Below, in pieces: positions 55,430 through 64,000 of a stretch of DNA of 64,000 nucleotides. The stretch spans positions 40,417,131-40,481,130 of the forward strand of contig NC_065548.1 in assembly GCF_022605725.1 (NCBI RefSeq), given 5' to 3'. The notes beneath the pieces are model-generated. The model was not told the origin of the DNA. It saw only the letters and a program-made list of their open reading frames with translations, and searched no databases. How positions within the stretch are numbered: position 1 is the stretch's first letter; each line of letters opens with the position of its first letter. This stretch comes from Anthonomus grandis grandis (lineage: Eukaryota > Arthropoda > Insecta > Coleoptera > Curculionidae). Made by a program: the position numbers and the translations under genes.

Positions 55430-55690
55430 AAATATATAAATTGCAATTTTTCTGCAATTAGAGCAAATAATTGTCACTCGACAATTTGTGGCGAGAGGAA
55501 AATTTGAGCTAGAAACAAGAGCGATGTGTCTTTAAGCGAGTGTGAAATGTGACTGTCGCGACGGGGGACGGGGGCTGTAGTCAATCGTTACGTACTTGTC
55601 GGCGCCGCATCTAATTTGCCCCGATTTCGGGAATTTGGCGGTCTGATTGTGTTAAAGAGGGACGAACATACGCAAAAGATTTCTTTGTCT
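55430..55690 (+). promoter_or_regulatory. GC-rich patch with upstream TATA-like word, possible host promoter or 5' UTR
   Basis: TATATAAATTG at 55431-55441 precedes a markedly GC- and CpG-rich segment (about 55550-55640; GTCGCGACGGGGGACGGGGG, GTCGGCGCCGC). This is the strongest local composition shift in the right half of the window. No long frame runs through it, so a 5' UTR or regulatory region is more likely than a coding exon. Strand is uncertain. Confidence 0.3.
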
Positions 55691-58600
55691 AAAACACAGT
55701 GGCGGCACAATTTTATTTGGGGTTTAACTTGTTTGGAATGTGTTTTCCAAACACATAGAATATTGAAAAACTAAAATTAGTAAAAAACAACTTTGTTTGA
55801 GTTTAACATGTGCTTAGGGGCAAAGGGGATGTTTTGTTTACAAACATATTCACCGATTCTCTGTTCTCAAGTTTAAAGACATTTTCAAAAGAAGAAATTT
55901 TCAGCTTCATATTAACACATATTATGTTAAATTAACTTGTGGTGCTAGATTTTGGATTCAAAATAAAAGGTGAAGATAGACATGTAAGCGCTTAAATAAC
56001 ATCTTTAAAGCAAAAAAAAAATTATTAACATTCTTATTCCTAAATCCGCTTTAAATTTTTTTTTGTAAACTATTACGATGATAAAAACTTTTGCTGTAGT
56101 ATGGAAAACAGCAATTAAAGCCGATCCTTGAAGAAGTAACTATCGATACTTTTATAACATCACATCATAGGGGAAGCGTCTTCATAAAAGTAGAATATAG
56201 GATCGGTAGAAATAAACCTAAATAAAAACTCATTAAGAAATCTATAACAATTATAAATAAGTTAATTTCCATAAAAATGCTTCTTATTAGATAACTATCT
56301 TTACTCTAAAGAAGTACTTTAAAAAACGCAAATAAGAGTTCCTAAACGGTAATAATTTTTATAATTTAAGGGCTAATATATTATTAATAAATATTTATCA
56401 TGTAAATGTTTTTTGATGACTTCACTGTTAAAGATTTCTTGTGTCGGTGGAGTCAACAATGCGATGGAGCGGCTTTATTTTAATATACGTTTTCTGCATT
56501 CATTTAACTTTGAATATTGACTTTTTTATAGAGTATCTCATCACATTTTATTTTAAAAAATGCTTCGTTTTTTATTAAAGAGGAACAGTAGTATTGTTTT
56601 GTGCCTGTCAAAATAAGTGACACATTTTTATGATATTATAAAGTATTTTTTGCCATTTCTACATAAGCATTTGACATCATTGCATCAGAAATATTTCAAG
56701 AAAACAAACTGCCCATAGCTCCACGGCAATACTAATTCTAGCCTTTCAATGTTCTAAGATAAAATGCGATTTTCCACTAGTTTAAAAAACTTCCTATAGC
56801 AAGAGATTTGTCAATAAAACAGGGGTATTATCTAGTAGAACGAGAAGGCGAATAGTCTGACGGCTAAAGCTATCTGTAGATGCCACCTTACAATTTAATT
56901 AATTATTTGAAGACATTTACTGCATTTATTTTCGAAAAAGCTAAACTTAAACAAATATTTTTATTTTGTTTATAAATTATGGAAATACAAGTCTGAGATT
57001 ATTAAAGAAATTAATTTTTATAAAAGTAAGTCAAAGTAAAACTTACAGTCACATTTTTCCAGATCATTTGGTGTCAGTATTAAATTAATAACTTAATTAG
57101 GCAAACGTTTCTCTTTAAAAAGAAAAGTTCTTGCTAAATTGTGTATTCATCACTGACTCTTTAAATTTGATGCATACTTTTCAATATTGCAATACAAAGC
57201 AAATAATTCTATATAGATCTGGAATCATATATTTTATATTTATATCTATATAAAAAAAAACAAAATTAAAATCACTTTAAATGTCAAATAAAAAGAGAAC
57301 TAAAAATAAATTGAAAGGGGTTTACCTTAAGAACAAAGTATTTTCGCGATTCTATTTGTGAGAGATGCTAACAGTTAAAAGCCGAGAAACTGACTTAAAA
57401 GTTTAAAAGTTTAGACAAATGTATACAGTCGGGATGATAAATGTGGAACAAAAAATTCAAACTTTTTCGCCAAATAAAATGCCTTTTCTTTTAACGTTCC
57501 TTTCTCGCGACACAATCCAAACTTTTCTCATCAGGTGGGAAAACTGCGCCTCTTGTATAAATCTTTGATATTTTAATAAGATAGTAGCCTAAGTTCTTAG
57601 AGTTTTTTTCCAATAAAAAAAGAATTTATAAAGTTCTTTTATGGTGAACCTTATAACAAAAGCTAGGACAAAAACTAGAATATTTCAAGAATTGATAGTT
57701 TATAGAGACACATAAAAAATTATTTTTATTAATACTTTAAAGATTTTAAACAATTAAAATGTGACAAATTTATTAGGAAATTGATTAAGAACTCAATATT
57801 TCTAACCAATTATTAATAATATAATATATAATTAAGAATAAGTAGAAGCTAAGAATTTATTATCTTTTTAATATTTAATAAAAAATATCCTTTTATTTCG
57901 GTATTTAGCCTTTTAGCTACTTTGGCCAATAAACAAAAATAAACACCGTCAAGGATTTTGCCCAAATGGTTCAAGACCTTGTAATGGGATTTTAATCCTG
58001 GAGTTCGAAGGTCAAAGGTTTTTTAGTTAAATTTTAGTTAACGAAGCTTGGATCTTAACACTTTCAATAATAAAAACAGAAACAAAATTGCCAGCAAAGA
58101 AACAAGGCAGTTGTAATCTTACCTTTAGTAATAAAAACCACTGACCTGAATTAAAACTTTTTAATGTAATCAAGTCAAAAACGCCACATCTCTTTACTAA
58201 ATGGTGTGAAAGGAAGTTATAATCGTAGAAATAATCAAAGCGTACTTGTAGATTTCGAGGAGTGTTGCATTGCCACAAATAAAGAAAATATTTAATCCGT
58301 CCGATGTTTAAACTATGTTAAAAGTAAAGGTCGTTCCGCTACAACCTAAAAAATTAAGTGATAAGGCATTATATATTTTAAAAGAACTGATATGAAAATG
58401 CTGGTAAGAGAAAACCCGGGGGATTCATGTGTAACTGAATTCAAGAATTCCGAAAACTTTGGCAGCTCGCACGTCCATCGGCAATAATTTTTATTGCAAT
58501 AAGCATGCAGAATACGACACAATTTCCTCATGTACTTCTCAACCGAGTTCACCATCCTCAGGAATGACGAACTGAACAAAACTGCGCAGTTTTGTCCCTA

Positions 58601-58800
58601 AGAGCCAAAGAGTATTCTTCCAAAAGTTGGCGGTAAATTGGGTTCCGTGTTTTAACGGAAATTTCAACCCTTAAAAAATCAGCTCGGGTAAATGATCCTT
58701 AAAATCCACTAAACTTGTTCGAAAACATAATACGCACAAAAAACACCTCACGTCTCCAATACTACCTCTTCCTACCTTAACCATAAATGGTTTAGTAGAT
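55691..58800. other. AT-rich stretch, nothing recognised
   Basis: No frame above about 83 codons. Could be intron or intergenic sequence of a host gene. Confidence 0.35.
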
Positions 58801-58809
58801 GTTCTCAAT

Positions 58810-59115
58810 CAATCCCAGAAAGTGAAAAGTCGTGTTCTTCCCCAAGAAGAAACGCGCACCTCCGACTCTTCTTAGATGGAGAGACTCCAAACTCCCCTTG
58901 GTCAACACAAGCAAAATACCTGTAATCTTTGACAGAAAACTTTCATGATCTCGCTACGCCAAATTCCAAGCACGAAAGCCAAGAGGCTTTCAAACACTTA
59001 TGCTCTACTTCATACCCGAAACAAGCATTCCTTTTAAAACGAACCTCTGTCTATTCAATACCTACGTCCGCGTCTTCATTCACGTAGAGACATTGAAGTC
59101 ACTGAGCTTTAAGGC
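58810..59115 (+). pseudogene. LINE RT C-terminal relic
   Basis: The plus strand gives PRGFQTLMLYFIPETSIPFK, TNLCLFNTYVRVFIHVETLK, similar to the K.RLFNS.V.SVLLYGCE.WK segment that follows the RT thumb in several LINE groups. Weak but in the right order. Confidence 0.35.
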
Positions 59116-59312
59116 ATATAAATCACAATAACAAGCTAATCTTCGACTATAATGTCCTAAAGTTAAACGAATACCCTTTTAAGGCGATACAATGACATCT
59201 TTCGAAATTAATGTCCTTATGAATTGTTAATAGATGTTGCTTTTTACTTCTTTCAGAGGTAATTACACAATTATACAATCATCGATCAGACACCTTTATT
59301 AGAAAACTCATT

Positions 59313-59333
59313 GTATTGTAATGTAATGTAATG
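59313..59333 (+). repeat. (TGTAA)n short tandem repeat
   Basis: About four TGTAA/TGTAT units (TTGTATTGTAATGTAATGTA). Confidence 0.7.
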
Positions 59334-59639
59334 AGACAGTCTTTAAAGCCTACGAGTAGGGCTAAAGAAAGGTTGGTAATGTGACCAATTGAGACGTTAG
59401 CCTTAGACTTTTCAAAAATCGGAAAGGATTTCTTAGTACCTGGACACAGTTTTTGGTTTTCATGTCTGGTTCTGTTTTTAAATTATAAATTTAGATGGTC
59501 TGAATTTAGAATTATATTCTGAAATTTGGGACTAGAATCAAGAAAGGGATGGTATGATAAGTTAAAACGATATACCATAACAACTATGACATAAAAGTTT
59601 GTCATGAAAATGTATTCAAATTTCTCTTTTAAGGTTCTT

Positions 59640-60130
59640 TCACCAAATATCAAGGTCAGGTACTACGTTACATGATTTGAGAGAAATATACTGAAACAAA
59701 ACAGGTGGTTAGTGGGAACCTTGGGGTATAAACAACTTTAAAATAATTCTTTTTGACACTTGCCCATACAATTTACATATTAGATGCGATAATTTAAATA
59801 TGATTCTATGAGATACTTGGTTGTAGTTTTAAAAGGTTGATACCTAGAATACGCCTAAAATTCTCCTTTCACATGCTCATAAAGTTCTGGAATACTGCCA
59901 AGTTAGATATGAAAGATCTTCGCTTGAAAAATACAGGTCCCTCGACAATCTAATGGTTTAAATAGATTAGTTGCCATCGGTTTAAATATCTTGGGAATTA
60001 TTGATATTAAGGTTACTTTACGATAGTTCAAAAAAGTCATCTTTTTCCATAGTTCGGAAAATGTATCTTTGTTAAAAGGAGTGAAAAATCTTAGAATGTA
60101 ACCGGTCAGTGCATCTATAAAGAATTTGGA
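59640..60130 (-). pseudogene. LINE RT relic
   Basis: The minus strand from 60130 gives LTGYILRFFTPFNKDTFSEL, WKKMTFLNYRKVTLISIIPK (like WK...NYRPISII), and near 59720 PQGSH and PPVLFQYISL (like GVPQGSHLGPVLFLIYIND). Order and spacing are compatible with one decayed RT. Confidence 0.45.
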
Positions 60131-62208
60131 TTTTTAAGTGTTGCTGAAAAGGAATTAATAATAATATTAGGCAAATTCTTTAAAAGCAAAGTAGGTTACA
60201 TTTTATTTATTATAAACATTAATAGTTGGTTGCAATAATTAATCGACCTAGTATAGGAGCTATTTGCAAAATAAGCTATATCGCGGCTCGTGTCTAATTA
60301 GATAACTGTGACGCTGTTCAATTGCTTTTTGTATGGAAATATTTTTCAATTCATTCAATAAATAGTTTTAGATGGGGAATCTTCTTTGTTTTACTTGCCC
60401 TTAGTACCCGGCTATTCCTTATACTTATTGGATGGTTATGGATTAAGGTAATAGGACATTTCGTATTTGCCGAATGTGTTAAAGAACACATGTTAATTAA
60501 GGCTTTTGTTTACTGTCTGAAATAAATATACTTTTTATCATATTATCCGAAATTCGGTGGTCTTTTCACATAGTTTATTTTTGTATCTAAGCAGTTCTTT
60601 AATTCGAGAATTTCTTGAGCAACTTATTACTGTCTGAGAATTTTCTAAATAACGTAATAAGCCTTAAATGAAGCATGGAGTCAATATCCGAATCTTCAGT
60701 AATCAAAGACAAGTCGATTAAGTCTGTTATCTCTAGACCATAGGCATAATCGTTTGAGTATAGTTTTCGACTCACGATGCTGATTTATCACTGTAGGTAT
60801 TTTCTCTTTAAGTCTGTCTAGCCCGTAGCAAAGAAAATAGATCTAAAATTCCACGTTAATTTTGACAACATATTAGTTAACTTTTAAAGACCTACTTTCT
60901 GCATCTTTCTTCTAATGTTCAATAAAAAATAGTTGTTTGTAGCAAAGTAGGTATTAAAATATTTATTGATTTAGAAAATATACATTTGGTAATTTAGTAC
61001 GGCTGTGCTAGTATATACGTACTGTTTTGACAGACTTTTCAATAACATTATTATATATGCACTATAACATTCATATTCTGTATACCCAAGTGGTGGTTTT
61101 TTGATACAGCATACCACAGCTGTATGCAGTTATAATTTATGTACTTAAAGTTGATCACACTGTATACTATAATGTATTTGTAATAAGTAATTGGTGTAAG
61201 TAGGTTAGTGAGATTGTTATTATATTGTCATTCCTAGGTTTGCACACGGTGGAATGTATAAAAATATTTTGAAAGATGCAACCGCACCTAGTAACATTTT
61301 ATGTTGGAAAATAGATAGTTTCTAGCTTTTCTTGAAGTGGCATGTTTCATTTTCTTTTACTGGCTTGAATCCCTATATATTACACAGCGTCTAAGTTAAA
61401 GCTTTATTTGCATAAATCTGCGACTTATATACATACTACAGATTACCCTATAGCCAAAAGTAAATTCAATTCTGGTTAAAAAATCGGGAAATAGAACGAT
61501 CAGAAGCAAACTTGTTCAAGATCGTCAATCTTTCAAGGGCAGTATGACAAGCGACACCCTTCTACTCAAATCATATGTCGTTAAGATCAAAAGCTTTTTA
61601 ATAAGGCACAGAAAACGACCTCTGAACGACCTCTACCAGATCGTATCGTATGTTTCGCATCACTAGCCGAACCAGTATTTTCCAATTTTTTAATTATATT
61701 TTTCACAGTAGATAAGTTAGGGACATTTTTTTGACCGAACATTGGACGCATTTTACCAATAGGGATAATTTTTTGTATATCTAATTAAATATTTAAAAGT
61801 AATATAAAACTTTAAACAAAAATATAACCTGCATCTATAAATTATAAGATAATAATATAATTGCCATTGCCAAAACTCTCTATAATGGTGATTGATTAAG
61901 TGAAGGTTTTTCAACTTTAATCAATTACTACCCTGTTTAAAAGTCATGAATAAAAAAGCATCGTTTTTTATTTGCGGAAAAATTATGAAGCTATTGAAGT
62001 TCAAGGTATGAGATTCATTAATTTTCATCACGTTATCGAAATTAGATTATGAATATTAGCCGGGCACCGCCGATGTTAGGCAACAAAATTAATTATCCAG
62101 TAAAGTTTGTTTTAGCTTTACTTGAATAGAAAGTCTGGCATATTTTAGTTTTTTGTAACAGTTTTTTAAACTATTAAATACATTATAATCAGTTTTATTT
62201 AATATATA
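60131..62208. other. AT-rich stretch, nothing recognised
   Basis: A 67-codon frame at 60322-60525 is hydrophobic without a recognisable family. No RNA genes. Confidence 0.35.
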
Positions 62209-62210
62209 TA

Positions 62211-63040
62211 CAGGGTGTGACATTTTTTCCTTGAAACATGTGTTCTAACATGCAACCCCTCAGAGCTACAGACCGCGCAAATTGCTTAAATTGAAAATCA
62301 CTTATTTGGAACCGTGACTACAGTTATGTGTCAAATGTCCTGAAAATTTACCACTCTCTGTTTTTTGGTTGCTTTTTTAAATTTGCTTCCGAAAAATTGT
62401 GTAAATCTAAATTTTAGGGGAGGATTTAGGGAAGTTTACTGTTCTAATGACCTCTATCTTATGTTTGCAATGAGAAATTTAAAAATCTAGCAACACCATC
62501 TCGTTAGTCCTAAATTTTTGTCCTTTGCCTTTTTTCGATACAATTAACTGTTTTCGAGAAAATCGCTGGTAGACGAAAGGGGAGCATTATTAACCCCGAT
62601 CAAACTGTTAAATAAGAAAAAACAAAGTACTAAATCAAATTAATTGAATCAAAAAAATGCAAGAAACGAATTAGGTTTTTTCATGGCTAACTAGATGGTG
62701 TTCCAGATTTTAAGAATTCTTACCGGAAACATAAGATATAAGTAATCAGAAAAAAATATGCCATCTTGAATTTGGGTTTACACCATTTTCAGGACCAAAA
62801 ATATCATGAGAACCCAAAAAAAACGGAGACTTTTTAAAAGATTAAACCCATAACTATAGTTACTGGTCGAAATAATCTATTTTCTTCGAGCAATTTGCGC
62901 TAACTGTAGATCTGAGGGAGTGCATTTTAGAACACATATTTAGAGGAAGAAAAAGTCTTATTTTGACGCCAAGCTCTTATAAATACATACGCTCAATACG
63001 CTCTTAAAATATTGTTGTATTTGAATTTTGTTACACCCTG
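62211..63040. mobile_element. 830-bp non-coding TIR element with TACAGGGTGT ends
   Basis: TA plus CAGGGTGTGACA at the left and, reversed, CAGGGTGTAACA at the right. A further inverted match inside (ATGTGTTCTAACATGCA at 62239-62255 and its counterpart near 62925-62940, ending in CTACAG then GCGCAAATTGCT) shows the TIR is long but the right one has an extra segment of about 80 bp. No coding capacity. Flanks are TATATA on both sides. Confidence 0.8.
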
Positions 63041-63157
63041 TATATATTTATTTATTTATTGGCTTGAAAAAAAAGCAATAATAAAAACAACTTAATAACA
63101 CTAACTTAACATAATTGACAAGAGAAAAAAACTAATTAGAAATAAAAGAGACGACAT

Positions 63158-63540
63158 ATACAGGGTAGTCCATTTAGATATATGCACCCACATTGCTCCG
63201 AAAGTAAGCGAGATACAGAATAATATTTAAGACCAAAGTTGTTCAGGACAGAGGAGAACATGTATCTTGTAGAAGTCATTTTGACCTTAAAGTCGTTTTA
63301 AAAATATCTTTTATTAACAAAAATGTCAAAAGGTAATATATCTGCAGAGCGGTTTTTAACAATTACCAATAAAGATTTAGCCATTAGGCAATAATAAATA
63401 AAATATCCACTTTCAAATATACTGACAAATTTTAAAATACATAACATTATTTAAAAGTTTTGAGCACAGTATAAAAATGTAAAAAAAAATTTACATATCA
63501 CAAAATAATATATCACAAAATTACTACAGACTGACTCATC
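63158..63540 (+). other. Possible start of another TACAGGGT element
   Basis: TACAGGGTAGTCCATTTAG follows TA at about 63168. No matching right end is found before the window ends, so it may be truncated or extend beyond. Confidence 0.3.
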
Positions 63541-63554
63541 ACAGCTTACCACTC

Positions 63555-63780
63555 CTGATTAAATCATTTAATTTCTTTTTAAAATAGGGACAGCTTAATG
63601 TTTCAAGATTCTCAGGTATTTTCTTGTATAAACTAGCTACCTGATATATGAAACACGACTTGAAAAACTCTGTATTATGCCTGGGAATATTCAAACTATT
63701 TTTTCCCCTAATATTTACTTCATAGCATTCACCACGAAGCCTAAAAAATTCTGCTAAATAATTGGGTTTAGGATAGTGAT
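63555..63780 (-). pseudogene. LINE RT C-terminal fragment
   Basis: On the minus strand: FFRLRGECYEVNIRGKNSLN, IPRHNTEFFKSCFIYQVASL, YKKIPENLETLSCPYFKKKL, NDLIRSGKL and a stop. This is the usual end of Jockey/CR1-type ORF2 (IP...N..F..SF.Y....LYN.LP). The upstream part (63780-64000) is decayed or lies outside the window. Confidence 0.65.
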
Positions 63781-64000
63781 TTTATGCACCCATATGCACT
63801 AATTGCCGTTACTTTATGTTGGTTTTGAAAAGCTCCACAACATGCTGACTGATATGCTCTCTAAGAGGTACACATCTGACTTATCTGGCACAGCTGTTTT
63901 GAATTTTTTTAATTCAAATTGACTATATTATGTGAGATATGGTCCATAGAGAGTGTCTAGGTTATCAGGAATTAAAAGAATTAGAGATTCTGTAAGTCTT

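Noticed and set aside
60322..60525. 67-codon hydrophobic plus-strand frame
   Set aside because: No homologue recognised and no promoter or splice signals; chance cannot be excluded.
1..64000. CRISPR arrays, operons, ribosomal RNA genes, prokaryotic signals
   Set aside because: No regularly spaced repeats, no rRNA-like sequence, and gene structure is eukaryotic.

Overview
The window looks like AT-rich, gene-poor nuclear DNA of an arthropod, most likely an insect (a beetle would fit, but nothing here proves the order). The evidence is the transposable-element (TE) community: Jockey/CR1-type LINEs whose ORF1 starts with a PHD-like zinc finger, a Penelope-like element with hammerhead ribozymes and a GIY-YIG nuclease, hAT, PIF/Harbinger and several Tc1/mariner-related transposases, introns with GT..AG ends, and no operon-like gene packing. 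I found no convincing single-copy host gene. Almost every coding stretch belongs to a mobile element, usually broken by stops or frameshifts.

Layout. 1-2.9 kb: minus-strand LINE (intact ORF1, broken ORF2). 3.4-13 kb: a three-level nest. A plus-strand LINE is split by an inverted pair of Penelope-like copies, and the left Penelope copy is split by a nearly intact 3.6-kb Jockey-like LINE with a 12-bp target-site duplication. 13.7-18 kb: relics of a mariner-like transposase, a Ty3/gypsy integrase, a two-exon transposase N-terminus and a TE-associated gene containing a perfect 25-bp palindrome. 18-21 kb: a Harbinger element inside a dispersed repeat whose uninterrupted copy lies at 52.9-53.1 kb. 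21-24.7 kb: two terminal-inverted-repeat (TIR) elements rich in TGACG/CGTCA words, one with a two-exon gene. 25-25.3 kb: a small inverted-repeat unit holding a second type of hammerhead ribozyme. 25.8-27.9 kb: a mariner-like element sitting in the centre of a palindromic repeat. 29.4-34.7 kb: gypsy RT/RNase H relic, an old LINE split by a younger 5'-truncated LINE with an uninterrupted 604-aa RT frame, and an I-type RNase H relic. 37.5-39.5 kb: mariner-like element with roughly 270-bp TIRs. 41-45.4 kb: mariner-like relic next to a well-preserved 3.3-kb hAT with a perfect 8-bp duplication. 45.9-64 kb: small MITEs, several LINE relics and long AT-rich stretches. One GC-rich patch near 55.5 kb and a consensus splice donor at 55.2 kb are the only hints of a host promoter or exon.

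The elements do not form a pathway. What the window records is the order of insertion, read from what interrupts what. The most noteworthy signals are the two hammerhead ribozyme types, the TGACG-rich TIR family with its spliced gene, the LINE with a 72-codon ORF1 in frame with ORF2, the mariner at a palindrome centre, and the Harbinger with an empty-site paralogue in the same window.
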